Assembly (NCBI GenBank): GCA_038144425.1
Contig: JAYQNS010000001.1
Coordinates: forward strand, 1-61,659
Source: Salivita marina
GTDB lineage: Bacteria; Pseudomonadota; Gammaproteobacteria; Pseudomonadales; Azotimanducaceae
Direction of reading: 5' to 3'
DNA: 61,659 nucleotides
Within the stretch, counting starts at the first letter, position 1, and each line of letters begins with the position of its first letter. This document shows positions 36,125 to 44,184 of the stretch, one piece after another. The position numbers and the translations under genes are program-made. Under the pieces are notes generated by a model that was given only the letters and a program-made list of their open reading frames with translations, made no database searches and was not told where the DNA came from.

Positions 36125-36137
36125 CAATGGGGGACCT

Positions 36138-36971
36138 ATGGGGCTCAAGGGCAAAGCCGGCACCCAACCTCGCGTGATCGGCGTCGCCAGTGGAAAGGGA
36201 GGCGTCGGAAAGACGTCCATCGCCGTTACCTTAGCGACCGTGTTCGCTGAGGAGGGGCGACGCACCCTTCTTCTTGATGCTGACATGGGGCTTGCGAACA
36301 GCCAGATCCTTCTTGGATGCAGTGTTCCTCGGCACATGGGACACGTGCTGGAAGGGAAGGCTGCTCTTGAAGATATTCTTGTGGAGGTCCGGCCTAATCT
36401 ACACCTCGTCCCGGGCGCCTCCGGAGTGAAAACTCTGGGCGCGCTTGATGAAACCATGACCCACCACGTGATTCGCGCTTTCTCCTCCCTGGACCGGCCC
36501 GTGGACGTCATGATCGTCGATATCGCCGCGGGGATTTCCCCCTCCGTTCTGACCTTCCTAAAGGCCTGCCAGCAACAGCTCATCGTGATGAAGGATGAAT
36601 TCAGCAGCATTGCGGACGCTTACGGCTTGGTGAAGGTCCTCGCTGAGGACCTCCCCCTTGCGGGTATGGCGCTCGTGCCCAATGGGGTAGAAAGCCAGGG
36701 CGCGGGGGAGCGCCTTCACGCCCATTTCTCCAGCGTTTGCGAACGTTTCTTCGGTCAGGGCATCCGCTTCGGGGGCTGCGTTCGCCAGGATAGCTGGATG
36801 GGGGAAGCGCAACGACGGCAGCAACCGCTTGTCGCGCTGGCGCCCTCCTCCCAAGCGCTCACGGATATCCGGCATCTTGCCCACAAGCTCTATGAGACGA
36901 AGCTCGGTCCCCTTAGCGGAGATACGCAATTTTTCTTTGAACGACAGTTAGCTGCTCCGGTACCCGCCTGA
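36138..36971 (+). CDS. flhG: Flagellar number regulator FlhG/FleN
   Basis: A 277-residue MinD-like ATPase with an intact deviant Walker A (ASGKGGVGKTSIA), the LLLDADMGLANSQILLG motif and DVMIVDIAAGISPSV. FlhG/FleN restricts flagellar number, acting on FlhF and on FleQ-type activators. The N-terminus starts directly before the first strand and shows no DQAxxLR activator helix, which in some FlhG proteins stimulates FlhF; Pseudomonas FleN also lacks it. The longer open frame upstream overlaps flhF and lacks family similarity, so I chose ATG 36138. The stop overlaps the fliA start. Confidence 0.93.
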   Translation: MGLKGKAGTQPRVIGVASGKGGVGKTSIAVTLATVFAEEGRRTLLLDADMGLANSQILLGCSVPRHMGHVLEGKAALEDILVEVRPNLHLVPGASGVKTLGALDETMTHHVIRAFSSLDRPVDVMIVDIAAGISPSVLTFLKACQQQLIVMKDEFSSIADAYGLVKVLAEDLPLAGMALVPNGVESQGAGERLHAHFSSVCERFFGQGIRFGGCVRQDSWMGEAQRRQQPLVALAPSSQALTDIRHLAHKLYETKLGPLSGDTQFFFERQLAAPVPA

Positions 36972-37678
36972 TGCGTGACGCCTCTGAATACGAAAGCATC
37001 CAGCAAGGGACGAGCGACGAAAATCGGCTCGCGCAGCTACGCCTCGTTCGTAAAGTGGCAGTGCATTTAAAGGCCCGGGTGCCTGATTTTGTTGAGGTTG
37101 ATGACCTTGTTCAATACGGGATCATTGGCCTCCTGGAAGCGGAAAAATCCTTTGACGCGAGCAAGGGGATTCCCTTTGACGCCTTCGTTCGCCAGCGGAT
37201 TAGGGGGGCGATGATCGATGAAATTCGCCGTATGTCGGATATTCCGCGGAGCGCGGTTGCCAATCTCAAAGCCCATGGCGAGGCCAGCAAGCGACTTGCC
37301 GCAACCCTCGGCCGGGAACCTACCCAAGCCGAAGTGGCCGCGGAACTCGGCCTCTCCGACGAAGCGTTTCAGAACGAGCGCACCCACGCTCATCGCTTTC
37401 AAACTCTGGCCTATGAGGATGTGGAGCAGGAAGTCGATGGGGTCACCGCGGCTCCGGAGCTGGATCCCTCCGTCCTTGTCGCCGACCAGGAAGGCCTAGA
37501 GGCCCTTGAAGAGGCGATAGGCGCTCTACCGGAGCGAGATCAGCTGATACTGCAGCTTTACTACGTCGAGGAATTAAACTTGAAGGAAGTTGGGGCCGTG
37601 ATTGGAGTCTCCGAATCCCGGGTTAGCCAACTCATCACGGCTAGCGCTTCGAAGCTGCGCCAACTCATTGCGTGCTAA
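36971..37678 (+). CDS. fliA: Flagellar sigma factor FliA (sigma-28)
   Basis: A 235-residue sigma-70 family protein. Region 2 shows VDDLVQYGIIGLLEAEKSFD and PFDAFVRQRIRGAMIDEIRR; region 3 has REPTQAEVAAELGLS; region 4 has LPERDQLILQLYYVEELNLK and EVGAVIGVSESRVSQL. This is FliA, which transcribes late flagellar genes and is inhibited by FlgM. It overlaps flhG by 1 base. The matching promoter type is visible before flgM, flaG and fliS. Confidence 0.97.
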   Translation: MRDASEYESIQQGTSDENRLAQLRLVRKVAVHLKARVPDFVEVDDLVQYGIIGLLEAEKSFDASKGIPFDAFVRQRIRGAMIDEIRRMSDIPRSAVANLKAHGEASKRLAATLGREPTQAEVAAELGLSDEAFQNERTHAHRFQTLAYEDVEQEVDGVTAAPELDPSVLVADQEGLEALEEAIGALPERDQLILQLYYVEELNLKEVGAVIGVSESRVSQLITASASKLRQLIAC

Positions 37679-37711
37679 ACTAGTCGCCTAAGGGGAAGGG
37701 GTAAAACGACC

Positions 37712-38248
37712 ATGGCACTATTTGGAAGGTCAAAGGATACGCAAAAAGAGGCGATGATCGCGGCGAAGCGGGATTTTGAAACCGTGTCCGATCCTGACGC
37801 CCCGGGGTCCGTTCGACGAATCCGCAGCCGCGTTTCGCTTCGGTGCAAGGCCCTTCTCGACAAAACCTTTGTCGAGGGCGCACAGAAGACGGAGCGCCAT
37901 GAGCAAGCAACAATCGTCGCTATCAACGAAGGTAAGCCGCAGCCGGAAGCGCCCAAAGCGCGGGCCTTTGGCACCGTTCCCGCCTTTGACCATGAGGTGA
38001 TGGCGTTCCTCCCGCAGGAGGTGGCTGATCGAGCCTTTGACCTCGGTCGGCGCTACCAGCGCGTTGAGATCGACGCTAAGCAAGCCATCGATTACATGCA
38101 GGCACTGGCTGACGAGCTTTGTGCCACCCTCCAGGTTGATCCTCCCTTTGAGGCCCTACGCTTTCTTAGAGATGAGATCGCAGAGGAGGAAGGGGATGGA
38201 ACGGATGAGGACGAGAGCTTGGAGGGCGAGGACGCTCCGAAAGCATAG
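37712..38248 (+). CDS. Uncharacterised protein after fliA
   Basis: A 178-residue soluble protein not assigned to any family. The first 50 residues are basic (FGRSKDTQKEAMIAAKRDFE, RRIRSRVSLRC). The central part is helical (FLPQEVADRAFDLGRRYQRV, DYMQALADELC) and the tail is very acidic (EEEGDGTDEDESLEGED). No signal peptide or membrane segment. It lies 33 bases after fliA in the same direction, where chemotaxis genes stand in Vibrio and Pseudomonas. A link to motility is inferred from position only. Confidence 0.6.
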   Translation: MALFGRSKDTQKEAMIAAKRDFETVSDPDAPGSVRRIRSRVSLRCKALLDKTFVEGAQKTERHEQATIVAINEGKPQPEAPKARAFGTVPAFDHEVMAFLPQEVADRAFDLGRRYQRVEIDAKQAIDYMQALADELCATLQVDPPFEALRFLRDEIAEEEGDGTDEDESLEGEDAPKA

Positions 38249-38289
38249 CCGAGGGATCCTGCCTCGCGCCGTAGGGAGACCGTGACACC

Positions 38290-38880
38290 ATGGAAACGAC
38301 CCTGCTCCTGATCATCCTGATTGCCCTAGCGCTAATCTTGGTCCTGCTCGTTTACGTCGTTGACCGACTCATGGCCCTCGAAAAACTCACCCTAAATCTC
38401 CCCTCCTTTGGGGGAGAACCCCAGGCCCCAGCAGGAAACGGAGACACCCATTTCGGGAATCTCACCGGCCAGCAGCTTTGGGACGGCATGAATGGGAAAC
38501 CCGTAGAAGGCTGGACCGCCGACACCTTCCATGCGCTTCGGCCCCGCTATGAGGTCGTGCTTGGCAAACATATCGAACAACTTTTTCAGGCGGGTAAGGG
38601 CGGCAAACCCATGCCGCCTAGCCCCGCAACGATCGAAACGCTTCGAGGGTCGGTCGCTTCCTTCATTCCAGGCAACCACGCGCAGACCCTCCACAGCCTT
38701 GGCAGCCGAAGTAACGCTGAAGCACCGGCGGAGCTTGCCGATCCCCTTGATGATGTCACGGAAATTCTTTACGGCAGGACGGGGCTCGATCTTCGCCGCC
38801 CCTACTCTGAGAAGTTGTTAGGGTACACTGGAGAACCTTCCCCACCCCCAGAGGACAGAGAAGAGGAAAGCCTCAGCTAA
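38290..38880 (+). CDS. Uncharacterised single-pass membrane protein
   Basis: A 196-residue protein with one N-terminal transmembrane segment (LLLIILIALALILVLLVYVV) and a soluble remainder. The body contains LTGQQLWDGMNGKPVEGWTA and LRPRYEVVLGKHIEQLFQAG, with no known catalytic motif. It ends in a Pro/Glu-rich tail. It converges on the FlhB-like gene, with the two stop regions overlapping by 4 bases. Likely the end of the motA-fliA group; role unknown. Confidence 0.6.
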   Translation: METTLLLIILIALALILVLLVYVVDRLMALEKLTLNLPSFGGEPQAPAGNGDTHFGNLTGQQLWDGMNGKPVEGWTADTFHALRPRYEVVLGKHIEQLFQAGKGGKPMPPSPATIETLRGSVASFIPGNHAQTLHSLGSRSNAEAPAELADPLDDVTEILYGRTGLDLRRPYSEKLLGYTGEPSPPPEDREEESLS

Positions 38881-39181
38881 AACTCGCCCCTGGGAGGCTC
38901 CAGCCCTTGAAGCCAATAGGCCCAAGCCAAAACAATAGCCACCGCGGTAAAAAGCTCGTCTGGAATCTCCTCATCTAACCGCAGATGAGCGAGCGCCGCG
39001 GCTAGGACCGGATCCTTCGTAACGAACACCCCTGCGCCTGCGCTTCACGGATGATGGCCTCCGCAAGTTCGCCATCTCCCGTGGCCGACACCTTAGGTGC
39101 CGATACCCCCTCGTAGGTCAGCGCAATAGCGCTCCTGCGACCGGGTCCCGGTCCCGGTGGGCTGTGCTCATCGCTGGTCAT
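38877..39181 (-). CDS. FlhB-like C-terminal domain protein (frame broken near 39030)
   Basis: A small gene visible only after correcting one base. It starts at ATG 39181, which overlaps the stop of the FliK-like gene by 4 bases, and encodes SAIALTYEGVSAPKVSATGD with GELAEAIIREAQAQG. In the C run 39029-39032 one base is missing; with it the frame continues as VFVTKDPVLAAALAHL and IPDELFTAVAIVLAWAYWLQ. The result is a 101-residue protein matching the cytoplasmic export-specificity domain of FlhB without the membrane part, as in YlqH/FhlB-type proteins. These can partly replace FlhB function, and pairing with a FliK-like gene is known. Confidence 0.75.
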
Positions 39182-40203
39182 GGGCGATCCTGGCGCGGGT
39201 GGGCATGGACAGCAAAGGATTCAAGCTGGAGCTGCAGCGCAGCTAACTCTTCCTGAAGACTGCCTTGCTCACCGCGCGCCAGCTCCGCCACGCCGGGCTC
39301 GGGGGCCCACAGCGTAAAGGCCACCCTCCCCTCGAGAGAAAATCGCGTACGCATCCACAGCGGTCCGAGGGTAGGTAGGGTGGTCGCGGCATGCACAACC
39401 CAGAGGGGTGGCGTACCTCTCTCCTTTGCCAGTTCGCGCTCCAGCTCTAAGGCCACCGCAGGTCCATCGCGAAAACTCACTACCCAGGCAAGGCTGAGAT
39501 CGTTCCGTTGCTGAGAAGCAACCACACCCTCAGCCTGGGCCCGCTCCAGACCGCCAAGCACCTCCCCCGTCAAGCGCGCGAGCTCCGAGTTTGGCGGAGC
39601 TGCCTGACCCACGCGAAGCAGCGCGCGCTTCAGATCTAGGGGAGATACGGGCTTACGCTGGGCCAGTTGCGCCTCGAAGAACAGCCCGGAGTGAAGCAGG
39701 CGCGCCCGGAGCGAGGGGCCGTCAAGGTCCTCAAGAGCCAGGCGCGGCAGACCCAGTTGGAGCACCGAAGGCGCCCGCTCTGACAGCTCGAATAGCTGAG
39801 TGAGCCCTGTGGCCCGCTGAGCCAAAGCGAGTCCAGGGCTCGCGAGCTGGCGAAAAAGACTGCTGAGCTGAGGTGCCGATGAGGCCGGCGCACTCTGAGT
39901 CGGCGTCGGCGCCTTAGGGGGAGTCGTAACGGGCTCGAGGACCATGCCCTGTGCGCTAGCGCGCAGGCGAAAGCTCCGCCGGTCCCCCGGAGGAAAAGGC
40001 GCCTGCCCAGCGAGTTGCAAGGCTCGATCTCCATAAAGAAGACGGGCCCTGCCATCGATGAGCGCGCTCACTAATTCGATCGTTTGCCCGGCCCTAAGCC
40101 CGAGTTCCTGAGCCACGGGGGGCGCCAAAACAAGGGCCCGGCCCTCGAGAAAGATCGGTAGTGGCCGGGGAACAGCGCCGATCTGCTCCGGGCCTAGAGC
40201 CAT
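39178..40203 (-). CDS. Second FliK-like hook-length control protein
   Basis: A 341-residue soluble protein. The N-terminal part is a beta-rich module (ALVLAPPVAQELGLRAGQTI). A Pro/Thr/Ala-rich linker follows, then a helical region. The C-terminal 120 residues resemble the FliK C-domain: LWVVHAATTLPTLGPLWMRT, then RFSLEGRVAFTLWAPEPGVA and LQEELAALQLQLESFAV. The pattern matches the FliK/FlhB-like pairs known downstream of flagellar operons in several phyla. The main FliK is separate, at 48251-50603. Whether this one acts in hook length, secretion switching or another export step is unknown. Confidence 0.65.
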   Translation of the reverse strand: MALGPEQIGAVPRPLPIFLEGRALVLAPPVAQELGLRAGQTIELVSALIDGRARLLYGDRALQLAGQAPFPPGDRRSFRLRASAQGMVLEPVTTPPKAPTPTQSAPASSAPQLSSLFRQLASPGLALAQRATGLTQLFELSERAPSVLQLGLPRLALEDLDGPSLRARLLHSGLFFEAQLAQRKPVSPLDLKRALLRVGQAAPPNSELARLTGEVLGGLERAQAEGVVASQQRNDLSLAWVVSFRDGPAVALELERELAKERGTPPLWVVHAATTLPTLGPLWMRTRFSLEGRVAFTLWAPEPGVAELARGEQGSLQEELAALQLQLESFAVHAHPRQDRP

Positions 40204-40204
40204 G

Positions 40205-40828
40205 CTAGGGGTAGCGAATCATGCGCCGACGATCGATGGTTTGCCCCACCTTTGGATCGTCAAAGACAACGGCGCGGAAATCCTCTGCGCCAGGAATACG
40301 AAGCTCCACCCCGGCGAACAGATAATTGGGATTCTTGCGCCGGAAGGCTCGAGGGTTGGCCCGAATAAAGGCATCCCTCACCACTTCGTGGCGAACGGAG
40401 AGATCACCAAGGGTGCGAAAAATGATGTCATCAAGCGTATCTCCAGGCTGCACCCGGTAGCGTCCCCCGGCCTGAGGAACCCGGGCCAGCTCCCCCTCAA
40501 GGGTTGCAAAGCCCCTCAGGAGCTGGGACAACGCGCTGTCCACAGATCGTTGTCCTGATCCACGGGCACGGAGGGGGGTGCGGGACGGTCTTGCACCATC
40601 ACCTTCCCGAGCGGCGCTCAAAGGATCGGGGGCGTCTATATCCTGCTCCAAAGCCGCGAGCAGCGGTCGATTCTCAGGGAAGTAGACCGTTCCTTCCGCA
40701 GACGGCGATGTCGGCGTGTTTCGATTTGCCTGAGCTAAGCTCTCTGCTGGGATCAGAGCCAGAAGCGATAGAAGGACTAAGGCTCTACTTTTCCGGGAAG
40801 CTTGACCTCTATGGGGAGGTAGTTTCAT
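40205..40828 (-). CDS. FimV-like LysM-domain periplasmic protein
   Basis: A 207-residue protein with a signal peptide (LVLLSLLALIPAESLAQ), a disordered middle and one LysM-type domain near the C-terminus. The domain reads YRVQPGDTLDDIIFRTLGDL and later ANPRAFRRKNPNYLFAGVEL. The block ANPxAFxxxNxNxLxxGxxLxIP is characteristic of the FimV/HubP periplasmic LysM domain, a polar landmark module. Here it stands alone, without the FimV membrane and acidic cytoplasmic parts. It could bind septal or polar peptidoglycan. The start overlaps the upstream gene by 4 bases and the gene lies 1 base before the FliK-like gene. Confidence 0.7.
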   Translation of the reverse strand: MKLPPHRGQASRKSRALVLLSLLALIPAESLAQANRNTPTSPSAEGTVYFPENRPLLAALEQDIDAPDPLSAAREGDGARPSRTPLRARGSGQRSVDSALSQLLRGFATLEGELARVPQAGGRYRVQPGDTLDDIIFRTLGDLSVRHEVVRDAFIRANPRAFRRKNPNYLFAGVELRIPGAEDFRAVVFDDPKVGQTIDRRRMIRYP

Positions 40829-41859
40829 GGCTCGCTTCTCCCTTCCTGCGGCTCCGTGAGCGCCCTGTTTTCCGGGGTTGGATCCCCTAAACGTACCTCT
40901 GCAGGCGGATAGCGAAGCCTTGGACCCGTATCGCCCACAGCCAGCTGGGCCTCAAGAACCTCAAGGTAGCGCTCCCGGGAGAGCGTGACCAGGGCCTCAA
41001 CATCAGACTCGAGACGAAGAAGGGCGCGCGACCTGGCATCTACCGTTTGCAGCCTTTTCGCCATGGCCTCCACGGCCTCCGTCGTCCCCTTCAGCACGGC
41101 ATCTTGGGCGCCGAGGGCGGTCCCTAAGCGATCAACTCGGCTGTTAATGGCACCCATGCCCTCTGCCAGGGCGGAGTCAATGCGAGGCTCGAGGGCTGAG
41201 GGCACGGTGGAAGGAAGGGACTCGAGTCTTTGCTGCGCATCCTGGAGGGCAACGGTCAGACGATCCTGAGCCAGTAGGAGGTCACGCTGCGTTTCCGCCA
41301 CCACCCCCATGGACTCCCGGATCTGCTCAAGCTCCCGCAGCCCCGCCGCCTGCTTAACGACTCGCGTCCCAACCGCCTCAAGAGTTGCATCCAATCGGGA
41401 CAGGCGAACCGTTAGGGAGGTGGCCATGTAGACAAAAACCAAAAGGCCTAAAAACAAAATGCCCCCCATCGCGTAAACGATGGTCTTATTGAGTTTTTGT
41501 ATCCCGCCTAGATGGCTATTGAGCTCGGTCATTCCGCCCTGAAAGCTGCGTCCTATGCGCTCTGCGGCCTGGGCAACATCATTGGCCGTTTCTGCGGCAT
41601 CAAGTAATGCGCTGACGGAAGCCGCTGACAAACTCTCCGCACCCTCGGTCTCTTTGGGGGCGTCTACCGGCGCCTCGGGCGTTCCCTCCGAAGCGGCAGG
41701 CGCTTCTTCTAGGGCGTCCGCTTCCGATGCCTCCACGGTCTCCACCGCTTCGCCACCGTCCGAAAATGAAGCCTCCGCGCTGACCTCCTCGCTCGCGGCG
41801 CCTTCCGAGCCGGACTCCGCCAGAACCGCTTCCGGATCCTTATCGTCTTGATCAACCAT
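40825..41859 (-). CDS. Single-pass membrane coiled-coil protein
   Basis: A 344-residue protein of unknown family. The first 90 residues are very acidic and Ala/Glu/Ser-rich, followed by a helix (ALLDAAETANDVAQAAERIG) and one transmembrane segment (KTIVYAMGGILFLGLLVFVY). The remaining 190 residues are predicted coiled coil (RLDATLEAVGTRVVKQAAGL, RLTVALQDAQQRLESLPSTV). The topology suggests an acidic cytoplasmic part and a long periplasmic coiled coil. The operon with FimV-like LysM and FliK-like genes suggests a motor-associated role, by inference. Stop overlaps the next gene by 4 bases. Confidence 0.65.
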   Translation of the reverse strand: MVDQDDKDPEAVLAESGSEGAASEEVSAEASFSDGGEAVETVEASEADALEEAPAASEGTPEAPVDAPKETEGAESLSAASVSALLDAAETANDVAQAAERIGRSFQGGMTELNSHLGGIQKLNKTIVYAMGGILFLGLLVFVYMATSLTVRLSRLDATLEAVGTRVVKQAAGLRELEQIRESMGVVAETQRDLLLAQDRLTVALQDAQQRLESLPSTVPSALEPRIDSALAEGMGAINSRVDRLGTALGAQDAVLKGTTEAVEAMAKRLQTVDARSRALLRLESDVEALVTLSRERYLEVLEAQLAVGDTGPRLRYPPAEVRLGDPTPENRALTEPQEGRSEP

Positions 41860-42163
41860 CGAAGCCCTTCCCTTCCTCTGACCATCCCGCCGCGCGGCCC
41901 TTTATTTCTTGTTGCCTGGCGCTAATAGCCGCAAGGCGTGCCCAAAGTGCGGAATCGTTACCAGGGGCCCCAGCAGTATCTGCGGCCCCGCCCAACCCCG
42001 CCTGGGAAATTTCGGCATCCTTTTCTCCAGCGGGCGTTGCGGGCGCCTTTGATACCTTCTTAGGCGCCCGAACGGGGCGAGGTCTAAAGGCGCCGCCGCC
42101 CCCATCGGGAACGCGACTTACCGTCGGCTTTCCGGATCCAACGTTAAACGGGCTCTCGGCCAT
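41852..42163 (-). CDS. Small uncharacterised Pro/Ala/Gly-rich protein
   Basis: A 103-residue protein, mostly disordered: a basic Pro-rich middle (FRPRPVRAPKKVSKAPATPA) and a C-terminal helix (LWARLAAISARQQEIKGRAA). No signal peptide or membrane segment. ATG 42163 was preferred to an upstream in-frame start that overlaps the preceding gene. It overlaps the membrane coiled-coil gene by 8 bases, so it is probably translated, but it matches nothing I know. Confidence 0.5.
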   Translation of the reverse strand: MAESPFNVGSGKPTVSRVPDGGGGAFRPRPVRAPKKVSKAPATPAGEKDAEISQAGLGGAADTAGAPGNDSALWARLAAISARQQEIKGRAAGWSEEGKGFDG

Positions 42164-42185
42164 GGAAGTCTCCGCGCACTGTCCC

Positions 42186-43034
42186 CTATTTAGTCGACAG
42201 CTCCCCAGATAGGCTTGAGCGATCTCCTGGGGCGACAAACTGCTCCTGGCCCGCGCCATACCACCAGCTGAGGGCGAGAACCGTCAGCCCCGCCGCCAGG
42301 AGAAAGGGCCAACGGACCAGGGCGGGGGCTTTCGTTCGTTGAGAAACGGATGGTGTGGCTACGCTATCGTCCTCATCGACCCGTTCGCCTAGATTCGCGC
42401 CCGAGCTTTCCTCGTCAGGGGAAGGGAAGGAATCGACGAGGCGCTCTCGACGAAGCTGAGTGAGCAGCGGCGCAACCTCATCTCCAAAACCCTGGGCTTC
42501 CGCCTCGGATTCGAAGGTTTCGAGGGCATCATCGGGAGGTACGGGGATGCTCCAGCTGCGCAACCCTCGACGAAAGCTTTGCTCGAGGGCTTCAGGTAGG
42601 CGTCGTCGCCGATAAGCCAAGATCAAAAGCGCAATCCGCGCCCCGGGCAAGTCCTGAACCATGCGGGCCAACAGCGCCGCCTCGTCGGCATCTAGGCTCT
42701 CAAGCTCGTGGAGAGCGAAGACCCTAAGGGGACCCTCCTCCCCTTCTTCAGCCCCACCCCGGGCCTGATCAACGCTCAGGGGCTCGAGAAGCTGATTAAG
42801 GCGGCTCATCAGCGCATCGGGGCTGCCCGGGGTATAGCTTTCAAGAAGAATATCCGATCGGCCTCGAAGGCTTGCAAGAAGGCGCTGGCCATAGTGTTCG
42901 ACCAAGGCCCCAGAACTCGACAACAGCGCGACGCTTCGACCCTGGCTCACCAGAGACTCCAGAACGCGCTGATAGCGCGCCTGGTCGACTGCCGTTAGGA
43001 AGAACCCCTCCGCATCAAAGCGCCGATCGCTCAC
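42186..43034 (-). CDS. DamX/ExeA-like membrane protein with degenerate P-loop
   Basis: A 282-residue protein starting at GTG 43034, 4 bases after flhB, with GAGGGG upstream. The N-terminal 170 residues resemble the AAA-type domain of ExeA/DamX proteins: FLTAVDQARYQRVLESLVSQ, RVFALHELESLDADEAALLA and the ARIALLILAYRRRRLPEALE segment. The Walker A position reads LLSSSGALVEHYG, without GKS/T, and the Walker B acidic pair is weak. A linker leads to one transmembrane segment (WPFLLAAGLTVLALSWWYGA) near the C-terminus. DamX proteins bind septal peptidoglycan through SPOR; no SPOR domain is present. ATP binding is doubtful. Confidence 0.6.
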   Translation of the reverse strand: MSDRRFDAEGFFLTAVDQARYQRVLESLVSQGRSVALLSSSGALVEHYGQRLLASLRGRSDILLESYTPGSPDALMSRLNQLLEPLSVDQARGGAEEGEEGPLRVFALHELESLDADEAALLARMVQDLPGARIALLILAYRRRRLPEALEQSFRRGLRSWSIPVPPDDALETFESEAEAQGFGDEVAPLLTQLRRERLVDSFPSPDEESSGANLGERVDEDDSVATPSVSQRTKAPALVRWPFLLAAGLTVLALSWWYGAGQEQFVAPGDRSSLSGELSTK

Positions 43035-43038
43035 CTTG

Positions 43039-44184
43039 CTACCCCTCTTTTTCACCGTCAACGGAGAACCGATAGCCCTCTGGCACCTGGGGCCGAGGCC
43101 TTCGAACCTTCCCATCACGTACGGAAGCTTCCAGCTTAAACACGTAGGCAATGACCTGGGCTACGGGGAAGAACAGCGCTTCCGGAATCGTCTCCTCGAG
43201 CTCCGTAGTGTAGTACACGGCCCGCGCCAGCGGCGGAGCCTCAAACTGAGCAACCCCATGATGAAGGGCAAGCTGGCGAATCTGCAGGGCCAGTTCGTCT
43301 GTGCCCTTGGCGACGACCACGGGCGGCCGATCGCCCTCGAGGTCATAGCTTAGGGCTACGGCAAAATGGGACGGGTTCGTGATTACAACGTCCGCATCTT
43401 TGACATTACCCAGCATGCGCGCCGAAGCCAGTTCCCGCTGCTTTCGACGAATCGCAGCCCGAACCTCCGGGCGACCCTCCATGTCCTTCATCTCATCCCG
43501 AACTTCCTGGCGGGTCATGCGCATGCGCTTGAAAAAATCGTAGCGCTGGAAAGGAATGTCCACCGCAGCAATGAGCGCGAGGGCCAGCGAAGCAACAAGC
43601 GCGGACAGAGCTACGATCGACCCAGCCCGTCCCAGGGCCGCCTCATAGGGCATCAACCCGAGGCCCACCAGCTCGACGATATGAGCGTCGAGCATCAGAT
43701 ACACGACCCCGGCAACGAGAGAGAATTTCGCCAGCGCTTTTCCGAGCTCAACCAAAGCCTTCAGCCCGAACATGCGCTTAAGCCCATTGAGAGGATTGAG
43801 CTTATTTAGCTTAGGAAACGCCGCCTTTGGCGCAAAAAGAAAGCCCCCTGTCATGGAGCCGCCCAGCAGAGCCATTACGAGGGTAAGCCCGAGCAACGGC
43901 ACCACCGGCAAGAGCGCCTCCCCCAAGCGCGTCAAAAACACCCCGGGAAGAAGGCGCTCGGAAAAGAGCAGACGACGATCGAAGGTCATTGCTTCCGTAG
44001 CGAACTCCGCCAAGGAAGCGCCCATCCAGGGCCCTAGGAGGTAAAGAAGGGTGAGCGCCGAGATTGTGACCGCTGCCGCCGTCGCCTCCGTGGACCGGGG
44101 AATCTGCCCATCTTCCCGAGCCTTCTCTAGGCGCCGTGCGGTCGCCTCCTCGGTTTTGTCATCGTCACTAGCGTCTTCGGCCAT
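43039..44184 (-). CDS. flhB: Flagellar export switch protein FlhB
   Basis: A 381-residue export-gate protein. The N-terminus (SDDDKTEEATARRLEKARED and GQIPRSTEATAAAV) is typical. Four transmembrane segments follow. The cytoplasmic domain has the autocleavage site as NPSH (DADVVITNPSHFAVALSYDL) instead of the common NPTH; Asn and Pro, between which cleavage occurs, are kept. It also has the VPIxEAPPLARAVYYTTELE equivalent. FlhB switches export from rod/hook to filament substrates in response to FliK. It overlaps the fliR stop by 1 base. Confidence 0.95.
   Translation of the reverse strand: MAEDASDDDKTEEATARRLEKAREDGQIPRSTEATAAAVTISALTLLYLLGPWMGASLAEFATEAMTFDRRLLFSERLLPGVFLTRLGEALLPVVPLLGLTLVMALLGGSMTGGFLFAPKAAFPKLNKLNPLNGLKRMFGLKALVELGKALAKFSLVAGVVYLMLDAHIVELVGLGLMPYEAALGRAGSIVALSALVASLALALIAAVDIPFQRYDFFKRMRMTRQEVRDEMKDMEGRPEVRAAIRRKQRELASARMLGNVKDADVVITNPSHFAVALSYDLEGDRPPVVVAKGTDELALQIRQLALHHGVAQFEAPPLARAVYYTTELEETIPEALFFPVAQVIAYVFKLEASVRDGKVRRPRPQVPEGYRFSVDGEKEG

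Noticed and set aside
36006..36137. N-terminal extension of flhG
   Set aside because: Lies inside flhF; the MinD-like fold begins just after ATG 36138.
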